Shown piece after piece: positions 47,701 to 59,900 of a stretch of DNA of 64,000 nucleotides. The position numbers and the translations under genes are program-made. The notes beneath the pieces are model-generated. The model saw only the letters and a list, made by a program, of their open reading frames with translations. It did no database searches and was not told where the DNA came from. Origin of the DNA: Metopolophium dirhodum (lineage: Eukaryota; Arthropoda; Insecta; Hemiptera; Aphididae); the NCBI RefSeq assembly GCF_019925205.1, contig NC_083561.1, positions 9,981,217 to 10,045,216 of the forward strand, written 5' to 3'. The first letter of the stretch is position 1, and each line of letters begins with the position of its first letter.

Positions 47701-50700
47701 AACTATAATACTATATAATCTAAGAACGTGTCTGCATGGACACCAAAACCGATTTCACCGGCTTTTTCTGACGAGGAATTTTGAAATACTACGAGGGGCT
47801 TAAAGTAATTCATGCGAACAATAATATATTCTAGAATCCGTATTAGGAATCTAAAACCAGTATTGTTGTGACCACGTGTTATGAGCCTTATTTAATTTTA
47901 AACCTACTAATTTTTTACAATTTTTTTAGAATATTACAATGTGGATATGATTGAATTTCAATAAACGTACTTATATAGTTTATAATTTATATTATGGTTA
48001 TTATAGTAATGGTTATATTATATACCTAAATAACCGAAACAAAAAAATGTATTTAAATAATCAATTAATATTAACTATTATCAATCATCATCTATCATAT
48101 ATAAATTATCATACAAAATTAAAATCTATAATTTATTGTAAATTATTAATTTAAAGAATGACATCAATATTATAGTCTATCAATACAATATATTAACCTA
48201 GCCTAAATTAAGAAATTTTATATTAGTAAAATAATTAATTTAGTATATAGGTATATATGTATATTAATATTATGATTGTATACATAATGTAATATGGACA
48301 AAAAATAAATAAAATGTGAAACGTATAATAACTATTAAAGTAAAGTAAAATAATTGTATTTATTATATTTGTATTAGGACTTACCCAAGATAAAAATATT
48401 GTGATGGATAGAAAATTGGACGCAGTAAATATAAGTTTACGTCCGTTAGGCGTCTCACGCATTTTCTGTAGAGTGGGAAACAGGAACACTGAACGTTTAA
48501 CAGATAATCTCTGGGCCATTGCACTGTCCTTTAGCAATTCTGATATAATTTTCGACCCGACTGAATGACCCACAAAATATAGATCGCAATTATCTGGTAC
48601 GTACTTCTCGATAAACCTTAATTTATGTTCTATTTGTCCTTTTACCGTGTAAAGATCGGGATACTTTTTAGGGTCAGGGACTGTAAGTCCCAAATTCGAC
48701 GGTGGAACTTCATGACCTAAAATTAAAAATACAAATTTATATTTAAAAGACCACTTAAATAAAAAATATTAATTTTCATAATTTTCAAAATTTTGTCACT
48801 ATCCCAGGTGACCCTGTGGGCGTAGAAGATGCAATTGGTATCACGACTTATTAGTTATTATAGTTGAAAAACATCCCACTACACATCAACGAATGGTTTT
48901 TTCAACAAGTCACCTGCAATCTTGTCTCCCTATTGCCCTTCAATTACACTTATTTTAACGTAATACAGATTACAGATTATGTAATGTAATAATAAATAAA
49001 ATAAATATTAATATTATTATTAAAAAAAAATATATAACCGTTTTATAGAAATTATTATATCAATAGAAATATTTGGATAATAAAGGAATATAGGATAACG
49101 GGAAAGCATTACAGACCATCATGTATTTTATAAACAATAATGTAATATAATTAACTCTGCGAGGTGTTTTACTGCAGAATACAAAAACGAATAAATTATA
49201 ATTATAACAACTATAAGACTACCAATTCTCTTAAGTATATGTAAATTGCGAACTAATATATCATTCAAATTTTAAGAAAACCTATTATAATAGTTGAGTT
49301 AATAAATCAATTAACAAATTTATGTGAGTATTTGGACAAATTATCACGTGATAACTTCATTATGGAACAGGTTTACTGAGGAAAACAAAGTTCCTTGGTA
49401 TACATTTTATAACTGCAACATGCAGAACAGGAAATTTATTATAATTTGTTCGCATTAAACATTACACTTTGATGAGTTTTTTTAAAACTCAATAAATAAT
49501 AATTTATAATTTTTAATAGTTAGTTTTAGTATATTTTAATAGTTTGTTTAAAAATCAAAAATTATATAACATCATTATTTTACTACTTTCTTATAATATA
49601 TTGAAAATTTTATAAAAATAGCCACTATGCACATATATAATACTTTTTAAAAGCATATAATACGAATGCGCTCAATGACAATATAGTAATAGATGTTATC
49701 TTTATAACACATTAACTATATTGTACCTAAATTATAATAGTAAAATATGTTGATATAATCTAATTAGGAAACAATCTTATAAAATATGTAATAATACTTT
49801 ATCAAGTTAATTCATTACACTGCAATTTATATACATATAACTGTATAGGTACAAGTAAATAATAATTAAAATAATTATTATTACTTATTAGTATAGTATA
49901 GTAGGTAGTTACAAATCATTACAGTATATACTATTTAAACTTATGTAAAAAAAATGTTGAAATATTTTTTTAAATTTAAATAACTTTTATTTGGAGTTTG
50001 ATAAAAAAACAATTATTTAATACGCCAAGTTTGATATTATGGTTAAGTTATAATAAACATAATTTACAAAATTATTTTGGTTTATAATAATTTATGTCAT
50101 TATGATAACCTAGGAAGGAAATATAATAATTAATGGACCTTTTTAGCTTGATTGAACAATAAATTCTATATTAACAGTCATGTAATCTTAAAAGTTATCA
50201 ATAATGTATCAATAACATTAATTTGTAAATACATATTATATGAAGTTAATTAAAGTGTATTATTTGCTGAACGTTTAACAATATAACACAAAAGATGAGA
50301 AAATTGTATTAGTTTAGAAAGTATAAGTTGGTTCCTAATATATGTATTACGTAATATCGTATACAAGTATACACCTTTATGCCCACTGGTATACATACAA
50401 GTGTTTAGTTGAAAACAAACAAATTTATTTTTAAGTTATGGCGTTATAAAAATTCATATTAAATTAACTACACATCAACAAATAATTATTAGTTATTTTT
50501 ATCGTTTACCTACGTGTTGTTGTTAATTACAGATATTCAAATTAGGATTTTTGTAAACTCATCTTTTAATGTTTTAGATAGTTAAATAAAACAAATAAAA
50601 ATAATTACACTTAGGTACCTAGGTACAGTAACGGTAGTTTATAAATTATATATACCTATATTCATTCGTTTAGGTATAAATTTAGTATTTACCTAATCAA

Positions 50701-51273
50701 AATTATTAATTACCTTAGGGATTAATTATTGATTGATGAAAATATCACTACGTTTTAAGGAAACCTACAAGTCCAATAGACAACTGCAAATTTTAAAATG
50801 TCCAATATGTTTTTTATTTGTAAGTTAAAAAATAAAAATCTTTCAAAAACATTTCCGTAGTACCTATATTTGAATAGTTGACTTCCACTTAAATGATAAT
50901 AATAATAATTAATATCAAACACCTAGGTACTTAGTTTAAAATAGTAAAAATGTAAAAGAATGATAACATTTGTACCTGCATGCGATAACACCCAGACAGG
51001 AACGTTGAGGGTCCGATAGACTTCTTGCAGAAATTTTTCATAAAACTCCGTTACACCCGGGTTGCCGCACACGCACAGCACTACTCTCTTTAATTCATGT
51101 TTATTGTCCTCGTCAATTGGCTGGCCCCAACACAGCACTCGAGTGGGCACGCCGTTAACGTCCACCCATAGATCTCTCGCTTTCACGCTGCAGCCGCTGT
51201 CATCATCCGCAGTTGTCGACTTCATCTTTGCAACTGTCGCTGCTGCCGATGCCTCTGCAGCCGCTGTAGTCAT
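41568..51273 (-). CDS. LDAH: Lipid droplet-associated hydrolase (LDAH-like), four coding exons
   Basis: Join on the minus strand: 51273-50976, 48716-48385, 44384-44196, 41792-41568. All junctions agree in phase (1, 0, 0) and give 347 aa plus stop, close to the roughly 325 aa of vertebrate LDAH. This is an alpha/beta-hydrolase of lipid droplets and ER implicated in neutral-lipid or cholesterol-ester turnover (family knowledge). Visible: oxyanion-hole GNPG at residues 70-73, SHAGH at the exon 1/2 junction (97-101), nucleophile elbow GHSVG with Ser151, an FLFPT..K..ETPNG block (178-191), a hydrophobic stretch across exons 2/3 (about 199-230) that could insert in a membrane, acid candidate Asp290 in KTDNWCP, and His319 in QHAF. 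The N-terminal 30 residues are Ala/Thr-rich and not conserved. The start chosen is the ATG at 51273, directly after a CAG acceptor. An in-frame upstream ATG (56797) is possible. The gene lies head-to-tail with the TTC39-like gene. Confidence 0.93.
42340..42895. other. Repeat-like intronic block with C and G homopolymers
   Basis: The block has several runs of C or G (ccccccccc near 42710, gggggtgggggg near 42568), unusual here, and edges ggcgcaggagcgccttgg and ccaggcgctttgctcc that are roughly inverse. It is possibly a decayed hAT element. No coding content. Confidence 0.3.
44196..44384 (-). CDS. LDAH: LDAH-like coding exon 3
   Basis: The acceptor is tttatttag|attttta and the donor is gtcaag|gtttgctt, phase 0 at both ends (63 codons, residues 211-273). 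It begins with a hydrophobic stretch (IFTTFPAFIKTFLVNMTLII) that continues exon 2 and could form the membrane or lipid-droplet hairpin of the lid, and ends in a helical, charged segment. The in-frame ATG inside the exon is not the start, since the upstream part is coding. Confidence 0.88.
45326..45846. mobile_element. Composite fold-back element
   Basis: cacacccaaacggtataac at the left edge is inverse to gttataccacttgggtgtg at the right edge. A second internal copy at about 45622-45685 pairs with 45775-45840 over about 65 bp (gggcaaacctcagaaatgc and its complement). This suggests one element with rearranged or nested ends. The ORF 45364-45558 is unconvincing. Confidence 0.55.
46265..46844. 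mobile_element. hAT MITE with perfect 8-bp duplication
   Basis: The ends caagcccggattaa and the inverse ttaatccgggcttg are flanked by exact atcattgg (46257-46264 and 46845-46852). It is 580 bp, non-autonomous, and lies in LDAH intron 3 (between exons 2 and 3). Confidence 0.85.
48385..48716 (-). CDS. LDAH: LDAH-like coding exon 2 (nucleophile elbow)
   Basis: The acceptor is aattttag|gtcatgaa and the donor is tcttgg|gtaagtcc, phase 0. It encodes residues 100-210, including GQIEHKL (126-132), the catalytic GHSVG motif with Ser151, and FLFPT followed by ETPNG, all hallmark blocks of the LDAH family. Its reading continues open past the donor into the intron, so an ORF view wrongly extends it. The exon is AT-richer than exons 1 and 4. 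Confidence 0.93.
50976..51273 (-). CDS. LDAH: LDAH-like coding exon 1
   Basis: The acceptor reads tttcgacacag followed at once by ATG. The donor reads gcatgcag|gtacaaat, phase 1. The exon encodes residues 1-99 plus one base: an Ala/Thr-rich leader, then the first beta strands (ARDLWVDVNGVPTRVLCWG), the GNPG oxyanion loop (70-73) and VPVWVLSHA. CpG and GC content are much higher than in the flanking introns. Confidence 0.92.
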
Positions 51274-51767
51274 CTGTGTCGAAATGATAATGCAATTACA
51301 TTTTTTACAATAGACTAACACACACACATACACAATAATACAATACATATTATATACCTATACATATTTAGAGTGATAGCATCTTTTCTGGTAAAAAAGA
51401 GAATCTAGTTGAGGGATCAAAATTAAACAACTCCCAGTAGTAATCAAAAGCTTCAAGAAAAGTAAAATAAATATTAAAAAAACCCTGACATTTTCACGCA
51501 AGATTTCGAAAAAATTGTTTTTTTTTTTTTTAAATGACTCAAAAACGAATTTAACAATATTTACATGGAGTCATAAGTTATGAGTATGACCAATACTCAT
51601 AACTCATGACCATTTTCTATACAAGAACAATTCTCTTATATTGACTTTTATAGAACTATTTATGGACACGAGTAATTTAAGGTGAAATTTTGACATTATT
51701 CGTCAAAATCAAGAAAACCATGAAAATGTTCAAATCATTTTGAATTAGAAATTCATAAAAAAAAATG

Positions 51768-53214
51768 TGGGCAAGTAAGTGTAGCTCTGCTCTACAATAG
51801 GTTACAAGTGGGTCACTCTAATGGATAGTATTAAATTTGAATTCAATGATATAGGACATAGGTATATAATATCATTGTATACGAAAAACGATATTGAGCG
51901 AAAACGGTCAGTCAGTCTATGTTGTATTACTAAGTACCTATATTTGATTATATTATTATGTATGAAGTAATTTATTTACCTATTTACGTGGAACCTTGTT
52001 CTAAATTTTCAATAATTAATTGTAAAAATTGAACATTAAATATATATTTTTAACTACAAAATAATTATTAAATTTTAAATTAGATAAATGTTGTCAAAAT
52101 TCGAACTTTAAATACTTATAAAAAAAAATAGTACCTATGTATTTTTAATATTTTTAAACTGCTATTGTAAAAAAATATCAGGAGCCTTGCATTAAAATGT
52201 CACGCTTTTTTACCCAACAAATATAATTTGATTGATATTTATAGGAAAAAAACTAAAAAAATTGAAAACTGACAGTGTCCGTAAACAGCTCAAAAAGAGT
52301 CAAATTATTTTCAAAATTGTATGGTGTATAGAAAATGCTAATATAAACATTCAGTGAAATTTTCAAGTGTCTACAGTCATTCGTTTTTTAATTACAATAA
52401 AATAAGAAAATCGTTACATGAGAAATCGAGTGAATATCAAATGTTGTAAAAATATGAATTTCAAACGCTCATAAAAATTTAATTTTTTATTTTGATAAAG
52501 TTTGACAAACTTATGAGGAATCTTGTATTACATTTTCAAATCTTAGATTTATAAAGAAAAATTTTTATAAATTCGTAACCCAAAATAATTTGCTACTTTT
52601 CGTGATTTTTCCGTATTTTGTCAAGATTTGAACTTTAAATGCTTATAAATAAAAAAAGTGACTAAGGATTTTTAATATTTTTCAAATATCATTGTAACAA
52701 TATAGTAGGAGCCGTGTATTAAATTTTAAAGCTTTTTTACCCAACAAATAAAGTTTTATTGACATCCATAGAAAAAAATACTAATAAAATTGGAAACTGA
52801 AAATGTTCCTAAACAGTTGTAAAATGTTCTAATCAAAATATTTTTAAAATGTTATCGTGTATAGAAAATGCAAATATAAACAACCAGTGAAAATTGCATG
52901 CATATACGTTCATTTGTTTAAAAGTTACACTTAAAAACAAAATCGATTTTCTCAAAAACAGATTTTGCGTAGAAATTCCCGTTTTTCCTTACTTTTTCTT
53001 TTGTTTCTCATGGCGTTTTTGAAAACTACTGGGAAATTTTTACTTTTAACTCTCTGAAGTACTAAATAGATTCACTTTCCTATCAGAAAAGATACTATTG
53101 AAAAACATCTAAGCATTTTTACTGTCCTAAAAGGTGATGACAGACACAAAAAAAAATAAAACACACATCATTGTAAAATCAATACATTCATCGTTCCACT
53201 CAGAATCTAAAATT
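51768..53214. repeat. Longest copy of the dispersed repeat
   Basis: It runs from gtgggcaagtaagtgtagct to ccactcagaatct, about 1.45 kb. It contains internal repetition: the block with caaatgcttataaa, acccaacaaataaa and gtccgtaaacagctcaaaa occurs twice. Relatives are at 23440, 30421 and 54061, and an inverted end at 9255. It has no intact ORF and no clear terminal inverted repeats. It lies in the intron between the LDAH 5' exon and coding exon 1. Confidence 0.7.
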
Positions 53215-53887
53215 GAAAATTGTCTGTATACAGCTCAAAAACTGTCAAAGTATTTTGAACATTTTATCAAGTATAGGAATTGATAAAATAAATATATGAT
53301 ATAAATTTAAAGTGTCTACGGTTATTTGTTTTATATTCATTATTTGATTGCCGGACAAAAAGTCTGAGTACATTTTTACTGTCGGGCAAAAAGTCCGAAA
53401 ATACAAAATTGTCTAATCAATTTATTTTAATTAGAATTTTTGAATAGGATATAGGTCATTGCTTAAAAAACGGAATGTTTTTTTTTAAAATATTATTATT
53501 GTATTGACATCGACAATCATTTCTTAGGAAAAATAATAACTGTAACATTATAACTGTAGACTAGATTTTTTAAAACGTATAACTTTTTTTTTTAAAATAT
53601 TATTTTTGTATTGACATCGACAATATTATTTTTTAGGGAAACGTAATTTTTATAGCTAAGAATTGAAAATTTAAAACAACAAGGTTAAGATTTTTTATTA
53701 CCTATTTTATATTGTAAGATTTCTGTAGGTAAGAATAATATTAATCCCAGAAAAGTAATCTTATGATTGTATGATTGGGTTATCCCATTTTACATCTCAG
53801 CCGGGTTTCCCCTATAATTATTGTATATTGTGACGTTGTGTCATCGCGGATATCGCCGTTATATTTTTGTTAGGAATAAGAAATCTG

Positions 53888-54060
53888 GGGCCCACACCTC
53901 AAAATTAAAAGAAAGGCTCTTAACACCAGACTTCATCTTTTACATTCTATCCTCAAGTCCAAACTCTCTATTGACAACAAATTATTAATATACAACTCAA
54001 TGTTAAAACCTATCTGGGCTTATGGCATCCAAATATGGGGATTTGCTAAGCCCTGCATAA
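53888..54060 (+). pseudogene. Jockey-type LINE reverse-transcriptase fragment
   Basis: An uninterrupted 55-codon frame reads HLKIKRKALNTRLHLLHSIL, KSKLSIDNKLLIYNSMLKPI and WAYGIQIWGFAK. It matches the ..K...L....LL......L.....K..IY...LKP.W.YG..LWG block of Jockey-clade RTs. The rest of the ORF is missing, since the dispersed repeat takes over at about 54061. Confidence 0.8.
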
Positions 54061-55130
54061 CCTATTTACGTGGAGTCTTGTTTTGAATTTTCAATCCTTA
54101 GCTATAAAAGTTGAACATTTTATACATATTTAACTACAAAATAATTATTAAATTATAAATTTAAACTTTAAATGCTTATAAAAAAAAATTGTGCCTATGT
54201 ATTTTTAATATTTTTCAACTGCTATTAGAACGATATATCAGGAGCCTTATATTAAATTTTCACGCATCTTTACCCGACAAATACAATTTTATTGATATTT
54301 ATAGAAAAAAAACTAGAAAATCGTTACAGAGATATCGAGTGAATATCAAATGTTGTAAAAATATGAATTTCAAACACTCATAAAAATTTAATTTGACTTT
54401 CTTGTAGACATTTTTTGTTTGATACAGGTAGACAAACTTATGGATAATCTTGTATTACATTTTCAAATTTTAGATTAAAAAGAAAAATTTTTATGAATTC
54501 TCAACTCAAAATAATTTGCTAATTTTCATGATTTTTCCGTATTTTGTCAAGATTTAAAATTTAAATGCTTAGGTACAAATAAAAACTGTAACTTAGGATT
54601 TTTAATTTTTTTTCCTCTGTCTTTGAAACAATAACCTAGGAGCCTTCTATTAAATTTTTAAGCTTTTTTACCCAACAGATAAAATTTTATTGATATTTAT
54701 AGAGAAAAAAACTAAAAAAAATGGAAACTGAAAATGTCCGTAAACAGTTCAAAATAAGTCAAAATATTTGGAAAATGTTATTGTGTATAGAAAATGCTAA
54801 TATAAACATTCAGTCAAAATTTCATGTAGTCATTTGTTTTAGAGTTGCACCAAAAACCAAAATCGATTTTCTCAAAATCAGATTTTGCGTAAAAATTCCC
54901 GTTTTTCCTTAATTTTTCTTATGTTTTTCACGTCGCGTTGGAAAACTACTGAGAAATTACTTTTGACTCCCCAAAGTACCAACTAGATTCACTTACCTAC
55001 CAAAAAAGGTACTGTTGAAGAAAATCCAAGCACTTTTACTGTCCTAGAAGGTGATGACAGACACAAAAAAAAAAAAACACACATCATTGTAAAATCAATA
55101 CATTCATCATCGCTTCGCTCAGAATCTAAA
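54061..55130. repeat. Copy of the dispersed repeat
   Basis: It ends cgcttcgctcagaatct like the copy at 30421-31290 and starts partway through the family sequence, directly at the LINE fragment. Short ORFs (54189-54383, 54721-54912) fall in it and are not conserved between copies. Confidence 0.65.
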
Positions 55131-56329
55131 AAAGGTATAAGAAATAATAAATTATAAAAAAAAATACATATACTGACTATATATAATATTACATTAGGTA
55201 TATTATAATTATAAATGCAAATTTAATAGACAATTTTGTATTTTCGTACTTTTTGTCCAACGTTTTTCATACCGGACTTTTTGACCGATCACTAGCGGTG
55301 ACACCGCCAAGATAAATAAATTTTACCGCCACCGCTGCATAGTGTCAGTGTATGGCGAACTTAACTCTGTTACTTTTAATATTCCTATCGTATCTAGGAC
55401 ACCTTGAAAGGTTTATTTTTATATTTAAATTTTGAAGTAAGTTATGAGCATTTTCAAAAGTACAAACAATTTTACAATTTTAAAATGTTCATAATTTGCT
55501 TTAAAATTAACATATAAAAAAAAACCTTTCAAGGTGTCTTGGATATTATTCTTACCTTTAAATCGTTTTGTAGGTCAATTCTCTCTAATATTAAAAATAA
55601 CATAGTATAACTGATTCAACTGAACATTATATTGTCGATGCGTTAGTAAGACGGAGATAACACGTGCGGTTATAACGTCCTTTTAAACGATAAAACAACC
55701 ATTTAAAAAAGTAATTAGGTAATCACCTAGAGATAAATAATAATTGCGTATAGGTTAGCGTGAACTGCCGTGGAGTGAGATATTTTAATGGATAAGATTT
55801 CAAAAACCTATCGCCGTACCTACTGATCACGATGTAAAATATAATATTATTATCGTTGTTGGCGGGGAACCGGGTTAATGATGCTGATGCGAACTGTGGT
55901 TAATACAAATTGTTAGACATACACTAAAACGAGACGTATTATAACTAAAAATACCTTACGTTAAACTTAAACACAACCGAGTATACTTACTTAAGCCTAT
56001 CAATTTAGCCTTATCATAATATGTACCTACTGACATAATATATCCTATATAGTTATATCATATTCATATAAGTACAGACTGAAGGTTTTCAAAAAATACA
56101 AACGGCTGTCCGAGGAAAAATTGCACGAACGATGTGTTATAAATTATTATTATTATAGTACGATCTGCTGATCTGCAAATATGATATTGGCATTAAAAGA
56201 GAGAAATCGAAACATAATTTAGAGTAGGACAGTAGGTATATTATGATACTATCATGCATAGTCGCATTTCGCATACTCGTATGGCAAAATAAAAATAGAA
56301 ATTTATTTTGTTATGCTATGTCGTGAAAA

Positions 56330-56960
56330 GTGGTGCGTCACACACTCACACAGCTGGGACGCTGCAACACACAACGTGTCGACTGTCGGCGGCCCATCAT
56401 CAGCTGTTCAAACGCGAACGCGATTCGAGTCACTGATATCTCTTATCACACAAAACGAAAACCTATGCTTATCACTATAATTCAGTGATATCACACCTGA
56501 CGACGTCCGGTGTGCACCGTTTCTACAACAGTGCAACTGCCACGGGCCGACGTAAACACTACGACGTCTCGTTTATCATATTTAATTATTTTATTTATAT
56601 TGTCGATTTGACATTTTAACTAAACATTGATTATAAATCGTACTCACGCCTTGGTGGTAGTAGCGTCGATCCGTTCCGATTCCGTTGTGTTTTCGTGGTA
56701 GTTGGCCGATGAAAACGGCGGTCGCGCGACGGTACCGACTAACAACAGGAAACCGTGGATAGAGCGAGGTGGCGGCGACACGATACGATACTGCCATTCG
56801 GTTGCGGTCGTCGTCGTTTTCGCGTTCGCCGTGAACTCGTCGTCGAACGAGTCGCGGCGAAGTGTTTACCTTTCACAACGAGCGCAACGCGTCGTCTCAG
56901 TGCGACCTCGACACCCGTGCTAAACTATTGCGTCGTCCCGAGGTATTGTTATTAGTTATT
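56330..56960 (-). promoter_or_regulatory. CpG-rich promoter region of the LDAH-like gene
   Basis: About 600 bp unusually rich in G, C and CpG for this window. It includes the inferred first exon and runs into AT-rich DNA on both sides. The short ORFs on the plus strand (for example 56702-56923) have no recognisable protein similarity and look like composition effects. A promoter role is inferred from position and composition. I see no clear TATA box to fix the start site. Confidence 0.45.
56648..56900 (-). other. LDAH: Probable first exon (5' UTR or N-terminal extension) of the LDAH-like gene
   Basis: A near-consensus donor ccaccaaggc|gtgagta ends this GC- and CpG-rich block at 56648. The next acceptor in the right order is that of LDAH coding exon 1. 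An ATG at 56797 opens 50 codons that run to the donor and join exon 1 in frame, so translation could start here and add a basic, poorly conserved 50-residue leader. I prefer a 5' UTR role because vertebrate LDAH lacks such a leader. The transcription start (about 56900) is a guess from where base composition changes. Confidence 0.55.
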
Positions 56961-59900
56961 ACGATTATATTACTATTTAGTATTTACGTGACAACGCAAA
57001 TTTGCCTTTAGTCTATACCTACCTACTTTCACGACTAGTAATAACCGGACGACTGTTATTATTTTTTATTACGCAATGATAATAGGCATGGCCATTATTA
57101 CATTGGTAGGTATAAGGTGCACCGCGTTTACTACCTATGTTTTGTAATATACCTAATAACATGTAATGAACGTATATGTGTTGCTATGCATTGCATATAC
57201 GCATAATATAGCGTATCTGCCTCTCCGCAGAATGTATACATAATTTGAAATTTGCAGTTTGAAACAGATTTACAAAATTTGCTCGTTAAGACAAAATGCC
57301 GGGTATGAATGTGTGATACTATATTCATCACTAATTAGTATTTAGTGATCACGTTAAATATTATAATATTATTTATTACTATCATTTATTAATATATTGT
57401 GTATAATATATAGGTAAGGTAAACGTGGTATTAGATACATATGATTAACTATTGCTCGTGAATCTACTATTTATTTTATTTGAAATAAATATCAATATTA
57501 TTAATTGTGTACCTACCTAACACAAACGTGTAATAACTTATATTCGATGTCGACTGTTAGATAACAATATTATAGGCGATGTTTTTTCAAAAACTTTATC
57601 GACTGAACGTCGAATATCTCGAATGTTTTGATAATAATTTGCTTTCGATTCCAATTTGAGATGATTTAATTTATCAGACTTGAAGCATGCGTACCTAATA
57701 CTATTATATATAGTAAATAGTAATATAATATAAATAAATTACTCAAATTGTATAAATAATAATACGTCATAAAATCTATGATAGTGGTACCTAACTAAAA
57801 ATTAATGTTGCATAACTATGGATTTTCTATATGGTTGATTAACTGATATTGATATATTTTCCAACTTATATTTAAATTAACTAAATAAAGTAAATGCCTA
57901 CACTAAAACTGTCTTCGAAATTGTAATTACAAAACTAAAATATACCAATATTGTACCTATATACCATATACGTAGTAACCGTCTTTTCGAATAAAGGTTA
58001 CCTTTGATAAACATAAACCGGACTGTACTAGATAATAAATAATCCAGTATATCACTAAAATTAATTAATAGGTACTCTTACTTATTTAATATTTTGCTAC
58101 TAAAATTAGTTTTCAGTCATTCATATAATCTTATTTTTATTAGGAAATTAGATACGCTCAATAATATTGTAATATTATACAATAGTTTTTTGTATATATT
58201 TTAATTGGAATTCAAAAAATGAATAGTAGGTACTAGGTATTCTTTAAGGTTTATATTCATAAGACTTAAGTTAGGGAAGTACTTACATAGTTACTGTAGT
58301 ATAGTTAGTGGCGCAACTATAAAAAAAATTCGGGGGGGTAGGGGGGGGTTTACAACACCTTACTAGCAACTTTGTACAATTGCATTATTACAATAATATT
58401 GTTGTATATTGCATATTGAAATATTGAATCACATTAAAATATGCTCATAAAAATGATATCATTAAAATTCTGATTTATTCTGCAATCTGCTTAACCTCTC
58501 ACATACGTGCTTCGTCGTATTGTATGATGAGCTAACCGCAAATACAAATAAATTAATGTCTCATTTTATAGTTTAAATAAAATTATATTATTGTAATGAT
58601 TATATTCAGGTACTAATATCAAGGTGTTATTTTAATGTGTATGGATAAGGATGACTATTTAATATATTCGTTGATGGAAAAACCAAACTGTAAAATTACT
58701 AAATATAATTAAATATATTTCCATATGAACATATTATTATAATAATATAATTATATTTCGAGTAATATTTAGATTGTAGGTACCTACCATGCGAATATGT
58801 GATATACACGTCCACATTGCATTAGGATGTCAGCGCTGACCGACACCACTATTATATATTTTGTTTTCTCACTGCCTCCGCAACTGGTCTCAATGGCAGG
58901 GTGTCGCGCGAGTATGCGTATAATCGTCGTGCAATCTCTCGTTAGACAAACGGATATATACTCTAACTATAGTTAAATTAAAATTAAAAAAACAATAAAA
59001 CTATTTGACTATTGACTAACTATTTTTGTTAAAAATTACATTTTAACTAGGCTTAAAACTTTGTAACTAGTTAATATGCCCACCTATTAAAATCATAATA
59101 GAGTAAACATTTTTTAAATGATTAAAAATAATCTCAAATATAGTACCTTATACCTAGTACCTACTACCTATATTATAGTTACTAATATTTACAATTGGAT
59201 CGCGTAGTTATTTTTGGACTCTATTAGTTAATAATTTACAACATGTTTAATGCATACATATCCTGGTAGTGGTAAGTGCTGGTAATGACCAATTTATTAG
59301 GGGTTATTAGAGAGTAATTGTGTTAATATAATAATATCAACCACTCTAACATACTTTATTTAGGTTTAAAATTTAAAGTGGATTAAAATGTTTAATAAAA
59401 CACTTGTTTGAAATGAATTAAGCTATTATGCCCCAGACAAGTATAACCGAATGAATGCTCCCTGATTTCCAAAATAGGATAATACAACTAATATACATGT
59501 TATGGTCATTGCTCACTATATATATAAATGGATAGGAAATACGTATAGTTGTAATTTGTAGTTTTGGTATTCATGTACATTTGTATACATGTGTTTTATA
59601 GAATCAATATAAATGATGATTTACTAAGTATAGGTAGGTATACAATTTATTTATGGTTGTAACAATTATACATATAATACCCTAATATGTTACTCTAGCA
59701 TAACAAATATGTATTTGTTTTCGATGTAACTATAAAAATGTATAGGTAGTTATGTCCTCAAAGTATCATGAGTCTTATACGTTACAATAAATTTGTATTT
59801 ATTTCTTTATAGGATTTATCTAAAATTGTGCTAATTTTTCTAAAATAGAATAAAACTGAATATGTAAATTATTGTGTAAATCACATATATTCTTAAGTAG

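Larger units (their letters stand above)
53352..55296. mobile_element. Element with inverted ends around LINE and repeat insertions
   Basis: The left gccggacaaaaagtc, ccgaaaatacaaaattgtct set is matched in inverse at 55216-55290 (agacaattttgtattttcg, accggactttttgacc). Between them sit a LINE fragment and another copy of the dispersed repeat. A near-duplicate of about 80 bp also occurs in tandem (53480-53560 and 53585-53640). No duplication of the target is clear. Confidence 0.5.

Noticed and set aside
48235..48384. C-terminal extension of the LDAH exon 2 ORF
   Set aside because: A consensus donor (gtaagt) ends the exon at 48385 and the rest translates to low-complexity Ile/Tyr-rich sequence.
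56702..56955. Plus-strand ORFs opposite the LDAH first exon
   Set aside because: Composition-driven; no similarity or splice signals on that strand.
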